Below, in pieces: positions 15,482 to 21,863 of a DNA stretch of 37,486 bases. Position 1 is the first letter of the stretch, and each line of letters opens with the position of its first letter. The position numbers were made by a program, and so were the translations under genes. Source of the stretch: Eubacteriales bacterium (lineage in GTDB: Bacteria; Bacillota; Clostridia; Lachnospirales; Lachnospiraceae); contig JAUNOY010000025.1 in assembly GCA_030536995.1 (NCBI GenBank), positions 1-37,486 on the forward strand, written 5' to 3'. The notes under the pieces are model-generated. The model was not told the origin of the DNA. It did no database searches and was given only the letters and a program-made list of their open reading frames with translations.

Positions 15482-15737
15482 ATTTTGTTTTTGAGGTACA
15501 GTTTGCTGAAAGTCGATTCAAATGTGCTTTATTTCTGCAATGCAGGAAAAGACAGGACGGGGGGCTGCTGTTTTACTGTATAAACTAGGAATGTCCCTTG
15601 CGTATATCATCAATGACTATATGAAGTCAAAAAACAATTTAAAAGAGTTGTTAAATGAATTCGCAAGACAAAATCCAGCAATAGATATAGAAGTGATTAC
15701 ACCACATAAACGATATATCATGGAATTTCTGGAATGA
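15482..15737 (+). pseudogene. C-terminal remnant of a tyrosine-protein phosphatase, frameshifted
   Basis: Starting right after a stop, one frame reads LLKVDSNVLYFCNAGKDRTG, containing the phosphatase signature C-x5-R (Cys codon 15536-15538, Arg 15554-15556). After the G6 run at 15559-15564 the sequence continues in another frame as AAVLLYKLGMSLAYIINDYM and onward to the stop at 15735-15737. Removing a single G would restore one continuous frame: DRTGAAVLLYKLGM. This is the Y_phosphatase3-like class (PF13350). The N-terminal half of the enzyme is absent, so the remnant would be non-functional even if the G6 run were an error. Confidence 0.75.
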
Positions 15738-15776
15738 TATATGGATAGGGAAAAAGATAAATCGTGATTTAGTAAA

Positions 15777-15801
15777 AATATTCTTTCATTGAAAGAATAT
15801 T
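15777..15801. promoter_or_regulatory. perfect inverted repeat upstream of the kinase promoter
   Basis: AATATTCTTTC (15777-15787) and GAAAGAATATT (15791-15801) are perfect 11-bp arms around ATT. It ends 5 bp before the -35 box of a strong promoter. Without a T-run it is not a good terminator. An operator or activator site is more likely. Confidence 0.5.
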
Positions 15802-15805
15802 AGTG

Positions 15806-15834
15806 TTGCACCGTGCGAAAGCATTAGATATAAT
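15806..15834 (+). promoter_or_regulatory. strong sigma-A promoter of the second GHKL/LytTR operon
   Basis: -35 TTGCAC (15806-15811), 17-bp spacer, -10 TATAAT (15829-15834). The leader of about 95 nt contains a perfect GTCAGCTGAC palindrome. Confidence 0.75.
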
Positions 15835-15935
15835 GGAGGGCGGATATTCTAAGAAGAATGTGTCAGCTGACGCTGACCAGAATCGCGCGCCAAGTCTCAC
15901 ATGCGTTTTACTTGAAAAATAGGGGGGATTTTGCT

Positions 15936-17309
15936 ATGCCACTTTCATTTCGACTGTTTTCAGTCGGATTTTCATTTGTATGTTTCGGAATGGGGTTATA
16001 TGCCCTGGCATCCGGAATTCTGGGAAAAAAGATAAAATCTGTCCCGTGCCTGATTTATACGGTTTACTATCTGCTGGCAAATGCACTGATCTATGCAGTG
16101 ATAGCTGTATTGGAAGTGACCATGGGAATCTATCAGCATGCGAATATAATAAATCTTTTAAATGGCACACTGGGGAATCTGCTGCATGCGGTAGTATTGG
16201 CGCTTGTGTTGCAGCGATGTCTGGGGACCGATTTCTGGCAGGGACTGGCTGCAGCATTTTTAGGGAATTTTGTTGCGTACACAGCAAATTCTGTCCTGAT
16301 GGAAGTGACATCTTACTACAGCCCCACATTCGGTGGTATGTATCTATATACGTTTATTACCATCTATATTCCGTACCTGGCAGTGTTGCTGACGGCGGCA
16401 ATCGTTGTGCCGATTTTGAGAAAAAGTAGTTTTTATCGGTACTTTTCTTATTTGTTTTCCAAAAAGTCATGGGCGATTGGAACCTTATTATTCAGCTTTG
16501 TATTGATGTGTGTCTGGCAGGTGCTGAATTGGATGTATCCGGATACAACGCCGGGGATAGGGTATAACATCTTCTTTTTTGCACTCATTGTAGTAGCCTT
16601 GTTCTGGGTACAGTTTCTGGCAATGTATGCCGCAGGACAGGATAAGATACGGGCGCAGGAGGAAACCATTGCTCAACATCAGGCGCATATGGCGCTTTTG
16701 GAAGAACTGCAGCAGGAAATCCGTGCGTTTCGCCATGATTTCACAAATCTGTTTTCTGGTCTTACCTTACAGGCACAGGAAGGTGATCTTGAAGGAATTC
16801 AGGATTTTATGAAAAAGACCAGCAGCTATTTTGATGAAAAACTGGGACAGGAGATTCAGCAGATGGACGGATTGAACAATATCAGGCTTTATCCGCTGCG
16901 TTCTTTGCTGACTACAAAGCTGGCAGATATGAGAAAAAAAGGAATACATTCCGCGCTTGAGGTACTCTATCCGGTTGATACCAAGGTTGTAATGGAAACG
17001 GAAGATCTGCTTCGGGGATTGGGGATTCTGATTGATAATGCGATGGAGGCAGTGCCGCAGACGGATGGAACCGTGCGGATTGTTCTTCTTCAGGAAGAAA
17101 AGGAATTGTATATTGCAGTTTCCAATAATTATGAAAAAAAGCCGGAATTATCTGCGCTTTCCCAGAAGGGTTATACTACAAAAGGAACTGGCCGGGGTAC
17201 AGGGCTTACCAGTTATCGGCGCATCGTATCCCGATGTAAAGGATGTATCACAAGAACTTATTTAAAAGATGGTTATTTTGTACAGGAGCTGAGACTTCCG
17301 GCAGCATAG
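15936..17309 (+). CDS. GHKL sensor histidine kinase
   Basis: 457 residues from the ATG at 15936, chosen because GGGGGG (15922-15927) precedes it by 8 nt; the frame is open from 15858. About six or seven hydrophobic segments up to residue 230 form the sensor. A coiled linker (AQEETIAQHQAHMALLEELQ) leads to the H-box RAFRHDFTN with His 267. GHKL ATPase: N-box LGILIDNAMEAV (Asn 368), G-box GRGTGL at 419-424. Followed 12 nt later by a LytTR response regulator, its expected partner. The sensor resembles AgrC/CitA-like kinases of Clostridia with unknown, possibly peptide, ligands. Confidence 0.9.
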   Translation: MPLSFRLFSVGFSFVCFGMGLYALASGILGKKIKSVPCLIYTVYYLLANALIYAVIAVLEVTMGIYQHANIINLLNGTLGNLLHAVVLALVLQRCLGTDFWQGLAAAFLGNFVAYTANSVLMEVTSYYSPTFGGMYLYTFITIYIPYLAVLLTAAIVVPILRKSSFYRYFSYLFSKKSWAIGTLLFSFVLMCVWQVLNWMYPDTTPGIGYNIFFFALIVVALFWVQFLAMYAAGQDKIRAQEETIAQHQAHMALLEELQQEIRAFRHDFTNLFSGLTLQAQEGDLEGIQDFMKKTSSYFDEKLGQEIQQMDGLNNIRLYPLRSLLTTKLADMRKKGIHSALEVLYPVDTKVVMETEDLLRGLGILIDNAMEAVPQTDGTVRIVLLQEEKELYIAVSNNYEKKPELSALSQKGYTTKGTGRGTGLTSYRRIVSRCKGCITRTYLKDGYFVQELRLPAA

Positions 17310-17321
17310 GAGAGGAGAGAA

Positions 17322-18068
17322 ATGATTCCAATTTACATATGTGATGATGAAAAGCCCGTCAGTGACAGGCTGGAACATATTATTTCAAATCAGATTACCA
17401 TATTGAATGGGGATATGGGGCCTGTCCGTGTGGCTGATACGCCTGAAAAACTGTTAGACCTTCAAAGGGGGGATCGGATACCTGCAGTATATTTTCTTGA
17501 CATTGATTTCCCGGGGAAGATGAGTGGGCTGGAACTGGCGCAGAAGTTAAGGCTTCACGATCCGCGAGGTTTTATTATATTTATCACGGCGCATAACGAT
17601 CTGGCGTTTGAAACTTTCCGGTTACGGCTGGAAGCATTGGACTATATTGTAAAAGGCGATTATAATGCAATGGCTATCCGGGTAAGGGAGTGTCTGATCA
17701 GTATTCAGGAGCGTTTGGCCAGCGAGCAGCCGAAGAACGGAAGATACTGCACGATCCGGTTGTTTGATACGGTCCGCCATATTCCGGTAGAGACAATTCT
17801 TTATTTTGAAGCTTTGGGGTTTAAGCACACACTCTGTCTGCATCTGGATAATGAACTTCTGGAATTTAACAGCAGCCTGGAGCATTTCGCAGAAGAGATG
17901 GGAGAGGATTTCTGGCGTTGTCACAGAGGATTTCTGGTAAACCGTAATCGCATTCAGGCAGTTGATCTGAAGCATCAGACGGTTCTTCTGGATAATGGTG
18001 AGGAATGTCCTTTGTCCAGAAGAGCAAAAACAGAGTATAACGCCCGGCAAAAACAAAGCTCAAAATAA
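17322..18068 (+). CDS. LytTR-family response regulator
   Basis: 248 residues. Receiver: D8/D9, phospho-acceptor D60 in FLDIDFPGKMSG, T89, K111. The LytTR DNA-binding domain starts near 142, with the core WRCHRGFLVNRNRI. AGGAGAGGAG upstream of the ATG. Operon with the kinase at 15936. Immediately downstream, before the small membrane gene at 18184, lies a pair of direct repeats at 21-bp pitch (18076-18109) of the LytTR type, so that gene is the likely local target. The receiver carries VKG where most LytTR regulators have KP after the conserved Lys, a minor oddity. Confidence 0.9.
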   Translation: MIPIYICDDEKPVSDRLEHIISNQITILNGDMGPVRVADTPEKLLDLQRGDRIPAVYFLDIDFPGKMSGLELAQKLRLHDPRGFIIFITAHNDLAFETFRLRLEALDYIVKGDYNAMAIRVRECLISIQERLASEQPKNGRYCTIRLFDTVRHIPVETILYFEALGFKHTLCLHLDNELLEFNSSLEHFAEEMGEDFWRCHRGFLVNRNRIQAVDLKHQTVLLDNGEECPLSRRAKTEYNARQKQSSK

Positions 18069-18075
18069 AAATGTG

Positions 18076-18109
18076 ACCATTCGTGAATCCAAACGGGCAA
18101 TTTGCGTAA
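18076..18109 (+). promoter_or_regulatory. LytTR-type direct repeat pair before the 18184 gene
   Basis: ACCATTCGTGA (from 18076) and GCAATTTGCGT (from 18097) align at exactly 21 bp; six of nine core bases match (C-A-T-T-G-G pattern). ACCATTC-like half-sites at this pitch are known for LytTR regulators such as ComE and PlnC. The pair ends next to a weak -35 (18115-18120) with TATAGT at 18138-18143. Confidence 0.6.
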
Positions 18110-18114
18110 AAAAT

Positions 18115-18144
18115 GAACTATAGAACCTTCTGTTTGTTATAGTT
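18115..18144 (+). promoter_or_regulatory. activator-dependent promoter with inverted repeat
   Basis: -10 TATAGT (18138-18143), with the poor -35 GAACTA (18115-18120) at a 17-bp spacer. Arms AACTATA (18116-18122) and TATAGTT (18138-18144) form an inverted repeat exactly spanning the core promoter. Confidence 0.5.
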
Positions 18145-18183
18145 ATCTCAAGAAAACAAAAACAACAACAGGAGGTCATTTTT

Positions 18184-18456
18184 ATGAAAACAAAATCTAT
18201 CTTATCAAATCACATGGTAATGCTGCCGGTCATTTTTATCACTTTTGCCGGATATTTCCTTTCCATATACAGAGGAAATACCAATCTTGCATCGAATTAT
18301 TCCCTGTTGATCATAGCTGCTAATTGCATGTATTTTGAAAATCCTATTTTCGGCGGTAAGATACCGGAGAACAAAGCATTCAAATTGTTGGCACACATTG
18401 ACGGTTTTTTGCTGGTTGTCTGGTTTGTGCTCATTGTCGTACAGCTTTTTTTATAA
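18184..18456 (+). CDS. small membrane protein, probable target of the LytTR system
   Basis: 90 residues with three hydrophobic stretches (about 11-27, 36-50, 70-90) and a loop containing ENPIFGGKIPENKAFK. AGGAGG with an 8-nt spacer precedes the ATG. It has its own promoter with LytTR-type repeats, 115 nt after the regulator gene. Nine nt after its stop begins a second, frameshifted membrane gene, so the pair was probably one operon. No family recognised. A role in immunity, export or signal feedback of the kinase/regulator pair is possible but not shown. Confidence 0.75.
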   Translation: MKTKSILSNHMVMLPVIFITFAGYFLSIYRGNTNLASNYSLLIIAANCMYFENPIFGGKIPENKAFKLLAHIDGFLLVVWFVLIVVQLFL

Positions 18457-18465
18457 GAAAACGAT

Positions 18466-18734
18466 ATGCGAAAATGGATACGGATGCAAGGGAAAGGATT
18501 GCTTTTTGCACTGCCATTGATTCTTTTGGTCTTTGGGTTATATCAAGGCTATCTGGCTCCATATAGAAAGGAAACAAGTATACGGGAAGGCTGCTGCCTC
18601 TTTTGACAATGGGAACTGTAGGAACGGCAGTATTATTGATCTATCCGGGAATATTCTCGTTTGCAGGTGTGGAATTTATCCTTTTTCTGTGTGGCATGGA
18701 TATTGCAGAAGCATTTTCCATACTTAAAATGTAA
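18466..18734 (+). pseudogene. small membrane protein gene broken by a 1-nt loss
   Basis: From the ATG at 18466 the frame reads a basic start, a membrane segment (LLFALPLILLVFGLYQGYLA) and PYRK, then runs to a stop at about 18604. If one base is added at the GAAAGG run (18566-18571), translation continues as GNKYTGRLLPLLTMGTVGTA and a further membrane segment to the stop at 18732-18734, giving an intact protein of about 89 residues with three membrane segments. The continuation has coding-like character across its whole length. It is probably co-transcribed with the gene at 18184. Whether this is decay or an assembly error cannot be told here. Confidence 0.7.
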
Positions 18735-18763
18735 ATAATCCGGATAGAAAAAATGGTACAGGT

Positions 18764-18800
18764 AACGTAATGGAAAGAATATAAAATATTTTCTTACGTT
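18764..18800. terminator. imperfect stem-loop after the LytTR-regulated gene pair
   Basis: AACGTAA (18764-18770) and TTACGTT (18794-18800), with further partial pairing inside (GAAAGAATAT with ATATTTTC). There is no U-tract after it, so it is only a possible terminator. Confidence 0.35.
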
Positions 18801-18818
18801 CACTTACCCCACACAATG

Positions 18819-18847
18819 TTGATATTTCTTTAAATGTTGGGTATAAT
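18819..18847 (+). promoter_or_regulatory. near-consensus sigma-A promoter of the DUF3990/DUF3791 cassette
   Basis: -35 TTGATA (18819-18824), 17-bp spacer, -10 TATAAT (18842-18847), 18 nt before the ATG at 18865. Confidence 0.8.
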
Positions 18848-18864
18848 AAAGACGGGTGATAACA

Positions 18865-19166
18865 ATGAGCTTAATTATTAGTACCGTAAGAAAAGAAAAA
18901 CAGCGAATTGATTATATGTTGGAAAAATACCGGGAAATGCTGGCAGTACTTCCGAAAGGTTCAATCTCTGAAAAGAAAGTCAATGGGTATACCTACTGCT
19001 ACTTAAAATACCGGGATGGAAAAAAGTGGTGTCAAAATATATTGGGAAAAATGATATCGAATTCACACGCGAACAGATTGAAAAGCGACGCCATGTGGAA
19101 GCAATGATTCAATCCCTGATAGAAGAACAAAAACTTGCGGAAAAGGTATTGGAGGGAAAGCTATGA
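18865..19166 (+). pseudogene. first gene of the DUF3990/DUF3791 cassette, frameshifted in an A6 run
   Basis: The ATG at 18865 follows GGGTGAT. The frame encodes a basic, helical start (STVRKEKQRIDYMLEKYREM) and a beta turn (SISEKKVNGYTYCYLKYRDG). At the A-run 19020-19025 the coding sense moves to another frame: KKVVSKYIGKNDIEFTREQI and on through an [20 protein letters not shown] helix to a TGA at 19164-19166. One extra A would give a continuous protein of about 100 residues. The restored end overlaps the next ATG as ATGA (19163-19166), the usual coupling in such cassettes, which supports the restored frame as the ancestral one. As written, the product ends at 19107 with an unrelated tail. 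Function unknown; I recall similar small proteins before DUF3990 genes. Confidence 0.7.
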
Positions 19167-19654
19167 TTTTATATCACGGAAGTAATGTAGTGGTCTCAGA
19201 ACCGAAACGGATTCAGCAGAACCGTTTTCTGGATTTTGGGTTTGGCTTCTATACGACTACAAATAAAAAACAGGCGGTCTCTTTTGCAGAAAAAGTGTAT
19301 CGCAGACGCAAAGAAGGCGGAAAGGTTATCAATATCTATGAAATTGACGAACAGAAAGCCTTTTCGGAATGTTCGGTGCTTCGTTTTGAATCCGCAGATG
19401 AAGCTTGGCTGGATTTTGTATCAGATAACAGAGCCGGCAATTATGAAGGACCGGAATATGATTTTGTTTATGGTCCTGTTGCAAATGATGATGTTTATAC
19501 GACCTTTACCCTCTATACGTCCGGTGTTCTGACAAAGGAACAGACATTGGAAGCATTAAAGATCAAGAAACTGTATAATCAATTGGTTTTGGGGTCTGAA
19601 AAAGCGTTGAGCTATCTCAAATTCGCAGGAACTTTACCGGAGGTGGAATGGTGA
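19163..19654 (+). CDS. DUF3990 protein (ADP-ribosyltransferase-like, probable toxin)
   Basis: 163 residues, soluble. It starts with LYHGSNVVV and has [22 protein letters not shown] near 22-43, the H...G-x-GFYTT pattern of DUF3990 (PF13151), a family placed among ADP-ribosyltransferase folds. Catalytic activity is therefore plausible but unproven. GGAGGGAAAG precedes the ATG. It overlaps the restored upstream frame by ATGA, and its stop overlaps the next start, so the cassette is tightly coupled. DUF3990 and DUF3791 genes commonly travel together and are suspected to be a toxin-antitoxin pair. Target unknown. Confidence 0.8.
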   Translation: MILYHGSNVVVSEPKRIQQNRFLDFGFGFYTTTNKKQAVSFAEKVYRRRKEGGKVINIYEIDEQKAFSECSVLRFESADEAWLDFVSDNRAGNYEGPEYDFVYGPVANDDVYTTFTLYTSGVLTKEQTLEALKIKKLYNQLVLGSEKALSYLKFAGTLPEVEW

Positions 19655-19893
19655 TGGACGAAAAGAAATTTGAAGCTATGTTAACCTTGATCGTACCAAA
19701 GGTGATTCATTTGATTACGGAAAACTATCCCTATGGTGAAGTTACGGCGTCTAAAGAGTTTTATGATTCAAAAGTTTACTCTCTGTTGGAGCAGGAAGAT
19801 ACAAAGCTTTGGCATTTCAGTCCTTTGACGCTATTTAATATGTTTGAGGAAGAAAAAAGGACCGGAGATTTCGTAATTCCAGAGGAGGTATGA
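19654..19893 (+). CDS. small soluble protein of the DUF3990/DUF3791 cassette
   Basis: About 79 residues: two helices (DEKKFEAMLTLIVPKVIHLI) and an acidic second half (YSLLEQEDTKLWHFSPLTLFNMFEEEKRTG). GGAGG at 19639-19643 could serve ATG 19648, GTG 19651 or ATG 19654; 19654 overlaps the preceding stop codon (19652-19654) and is used here, without certainty. Its own stop overlaps the next frame. Its position between DUF3990 and DUF3791 is typical. Its role, perhaps antitoxin or adaptor, is unknown. Confidence 0.7.
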   Translation: MDEKKFEAMLTLIVPKVIHLITENYPYGEVTASKEFYDSKVYSLLEQEDTKLWHFSPLTLFNMFEEEKRTGDFVIPEEV

Positions 19894-19895
19894 TT

Positions 19896-20108
19896 ATGAG
19901 TAAAGAAGGAAACTTTCTAGTGTACTGTATTGAAAAATATAAATCTGCGAAGCATCTGACCGGAAAACAAGTCAGTGAGCTGTTTTCTGAATACAATGTA
20001 TGGGATTATATCTATTCCTGTTTTGAGGCGTTGCATACGACTGGGGATAATTACATCGTAGAGGATATTGATTTGTATATTGAGGCACGTCAGCAGCCAA
20101 TGGCATAA
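19896..20108 (+). CDS. DUF3791 protein (probable antitoxin partner)
   Basis: 70 residues, small and helical. The core FLVYCIEKYKSAKHLTGKQV followed by SELFSEYNVWDYIYSCFEALHT matches what I know of DUF3791 (PF12668). GGAGG at 19884-19888 gives a 7-nt spacer to the ATG at 19896; the ATG at 19890 is too close. Last gene of the cassette, followed 16 nt later by a strong terminator. DUF3791 proteins usually sit next to DUF3990 proteins. That they neutralise them is a prediction from gene pairing. Confidence 0.8.
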   Translation: MSKEGNFLVYCIEKYKSAKHLTGKQVSELFSEYNVWDYIYSCFEALHTTGDNYIVEDIDLYIEARQQPMA

Positions 20109-20123
20109 AGCAGATAACAGTTG

Positions 20124-20166
20124 CCCGTTTATTCGCCTGTTTTGGTTAGAATAAGCGGGTTTTTCT
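20124..20166 (+). terminator. rho-independent terminator of the DUF3990/DUF3791 cassette
   Basis: CCCGTTTATTC (20124-20134) pairs with GAATAAGCGGG (20149-20159), one G-U pair, followed by TTTTTCT. Confidence 0.85.
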
Positions 20167-20231
20167 ATGTCAAAAGGGGGCTTATGGTGGGATTTTATAT
20201 TTTTGTTTTGCTCTAGTGAACTATATTTTTC

Positions 20232-20260
20232 TTCCATTCTATAGAGGGATAAAGTATAAT
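20232..20260 (+). promoter_or_regulatory. promoter with TTCCAT / AAAG-TATAAT pattern
   Basis: -35 region TTCCAT (20232-20237), 17-bp spacer, TATAAT (20255-20260). The -10 overlaps a possible ATG at 20259, which rules that codon out as the start of the following gene. It shares its layout with the promoters at 20649 and 22401. Confidence 0.55.
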
Positions 20261-20294
20261 GTTAGCAAGAAATTGTATGTCTGGTGGTGCGAAA

Positions 20295-20612
20295 ATGAAG
20301 AAGATGTACTGCATGAAGTGTGGGCAGGAGGTTCCTGTAAGATTTGGAATGATCCCTAATAGGTGCACTTGCGGAGCTGAATTTCATGAATGGAATAAAA
20401 ATACGGTTAAGAATACGGCATTGTGTATGATTACTTTCTTACTCTTAATGTCTCCGCTGTTTGTCATTATATATTTTACTCGAAATTTTTTAAGAGATTC
20501 TATTATCTTGTATGCAATTATGCTGGTTGCTTTTATCATTTGTTTTCGTCAGGCGGAGGGGATTTTAGTCCGGATTGGAATGTTGAAAATGAGAAACATT
20601 GAAATAAAATGA
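20295..20612 (+). CDS. zinc-ribbon membrane protein, unknown function
   Basis: 105 residues from the ATG at 20295. The longer frame from 20259 would start inside the -10 box, and GGTGGTG precedes 20295. Zinc-ribbon-like start YCMKCGQEVPVRFGMIPNRC followed by TCG (four Cys in CxxC and CxC form), then two membrane segments (about 41-60 and 66-84) and a short basic end. Single-gene unit with its own promoter. Possibly a small membrane sensor or chaperone; no family assigned. Confidence 0.7.
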   Translation: MKKMYCMKCGQEVPVRFGMIPNRCTCGAEFHEWNKNTVKNTALCMITFLLLMSPLFVIIYFTRNFLRDSIILYAIMLVAFIICFRQAEGILVRIGMLKMRNIEIK

Positions 20613-20648
20613 TGGAGACTGCTCGATGGTTCAGGGATCAGAAAAATT

Positions 20649-20677
20649 TTTCATTCTTTTGAAACATAAAGTATAAT
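20649..20677 (+). promoter_or_regulatory. promoter of the TfoX-containing operon
   Basis: -35 region TTTCAT (20649-20654), 17-bp spacer, TATAAT (20672-20677). Transcription should begin near 20684, exactly where an inverted repeat starts. Confidence 0.55.
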
Positions 20678-20683
20678 GCAAAA

Positions 20684-20713
20684 ATTCAAGTTTCACGTGC
20701 GTTCGACTTGAAT
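20684..20713 (+). promoter_or_regulatory. inverted repeat at the mRNA 5' end next to the ribosome site
   Basis: ATTCAAGT (20684-20691) and ACTTGAAT (20706-20713), 8-bp arms; the loop contains the CACGTG palindrome. The ribosome site GGGAGGG starts at 20714. Either a 5' mRNA stabilising hairpin, a translation-control hairpin or a DNA operator. Confidence 0.45.
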
Positions 20714-20725
20714 GGGAGGGAAACT

Positions 20726-21064
20726 ATGAAAAAATTGACACATTGGATTATAGCATCGGCAGTGATTATGCTGGCATTTCCCTGGCTTGCGGTTACATTC
20801 ATAAAAGGTGATGGTGGAATGGCCGTTTGCTTTATTCTGTTTTTTGTATTGAACCCAATTTATGTAATTTGTGCCGGAGTGTATGCTGGTAAGGACAAAA
20901 AAAGATTATGGGCATTGCCAATTCTCACAGCATTATTCTTTTTGGCTGGTACATGGTTGTTTTTCGATATGGGTGAAAAGGCATTTATTTTATATGCGTT
21001 GGTTTATTTATTCTTAGGAATCACAGCTATGCTGGTTTCCATGTTCATAAAGAAGAAGCATTGA
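20726..21064 (+). CDS. four-TM membrane protein, unknown function
   Basis: 112 residues from the ATG at 20726, preceded by GGGAGGG. Four closely packed hydrophobic segments (about 5-25, 33-55, 61-80, 86-107) with short loops and a KKKH end. No conserved polar motif. First gene of a same-strand operon with a TfoX-domain protein and two unknown proteins (gaps of 48, 22 and 30 nt). Function unknown. Confidence 0.75.
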   Translation: MKKLTHWIIASAVIMLAFPWLAVTFIKGDGGMAVCFILFFVLNPIYVICAGVYAGKDKKRLWALPILTALFFLAGTWLFFDMGEKAFILYALVYLFLGITAMLVSMFIKKKH

Positions 21065-21112
21065 AGGCTGTATTATTGTAGAGCAGATGAATATGAAATT
21101 TGAGGTGGAATT

Positions 21113-21433
21113 ATGGGGTCAAGCAAAGAATACTTAAAATTTATTTTGGCTCAGTTATCTGATTTGGAAGAAATTTCTTATCGGGCTATGATGGGAGAAT
21201 TTCTTATTTATTATCGCGGCAAGATGGTAGGCGGTATTTATGATGACAGATTACTTGTTAAGCCAGTGAAAGCAGCAATTAGTTGTATGCCAACAGTTCA
21301 GTATGAATTACCCTATGAGGGGGCAAAAGAAATGTTGCTGGTCGATGAAGTCGACAGTAAGGAATTTTTAACGGGCTTGTTTCAGGCTATGTATGAGGAA
21401 TTGCCAGCTCCAAAGCCCAAAAAGAAAAAATAA
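21113..21433 (+). CDS. TfoX/Sxy N-terminal-domain protein
   Basis: 106 residues. The sequence YRAMMGEFLIYYRGKMVGGIYDDRLLVK, with the following YELPYEGAKEMLLVDEVDSK, matches the TfoX N-terminal domain (PF04993); the C-terminal domain of the proteobacterial competence regulator is absent, as is normal for stand-alone Firmicutes versions. Basic tail PKPKKKK. Such single-domain proteins are widespread and their role is not established, so competence should not be inferred. GAGGTGG precedes the ATG. Confidence 0.85.
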   Translation: MGSSKEYLKFILAQLSDLEEISYRAMMGEFLIYYRGKMVGGIYDDRLLVKPVKAAISCMPTVQYELPYEGAKEMLLVDEVDSKEFLTGLFQAMYEELPAPKPKKKK

Positions 21434-21455
21434 GAACAGGGGGAGGGAACGATTT

Positions 21456-21833
21456 ATGTTTGGATTCAAAAAGAAAGAACAGAAACCATTATGGATTATG
21501 GGAAAAGATGTAATGGAGATCATCCGGTCAGACTATGACGAAGGGATGGCCTTTACCCTGATTGAATTTCATTATCAGGGAGGCGCATATCTTATGGGTT
21601 CCTGTATAGTTCCGCCGGATGCAGAAGAACGGAAGGAAAATATTTCCTTTGTATTTCAGGATCAGGTATTTCAGGACTTTGATGAATTTCAGGCAAAGGC
21701 ATGTATTCATGGGATCAGAGTTTCTGAACTGGAAGGACCTATTGAGGTTGTCCGGGCAGGGATCATTGGGAATGATACTATGCTGAAGACGCCTTGGGGA
21801 GAAACAAGGCTTGCGAAAAAAGCACTGATATAA
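21456..21833 (+). CDS. small soluble protein, unknown function
   Basis: 125 residues from the ATG at 21456, which follows GGGGGAGGG; a longer frame from 21393 would run inside the previous gene and lacks a ribosome site. Basic start (FGFKKKEQK), then an acidic alpha/beta body (IEFHYQGGAYLMGSC, ISFVFQDQVFQDFDEF) and an Ile/Val-rich end. No membrane segment. Its position between a TfoX-domain gene and a membrane gene is the only clue. Family not recognised. Confidence 0.75.
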   Translation: MFGFKKKEQKPLWIMGKDVMEIIRSDYDEGMAFTLIEFHYQGGAYLMGSCIVPPDAEERKENISFVFQDQVFQDFDEFQAKACIHGIRVSELEGPIEVVRAGIIGNDTMLKTPWGETRLAKKALI

Positions 21834-21863
21834 CAGCGGTATATAAAGCAGGAGAAAAGAAAA

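Noticed and set aside
18466-19166. Programmed ribosomal frameshifting in the broken genes
   Set aside because: The shift sites lack a slippery X-XXY-YYZ heptamer with a following pseudoknot, and several unrelated genes in the same stretch are affected, so mutation or sequence error is simpler.
21113-21433. Competence regulator TfoX/Sxy
   Set aside because: Only the N-terminal domain is present and no competence genes are nearby; stand-alone TfoX-N proteins are common in Firmicutes without a known link to competence.
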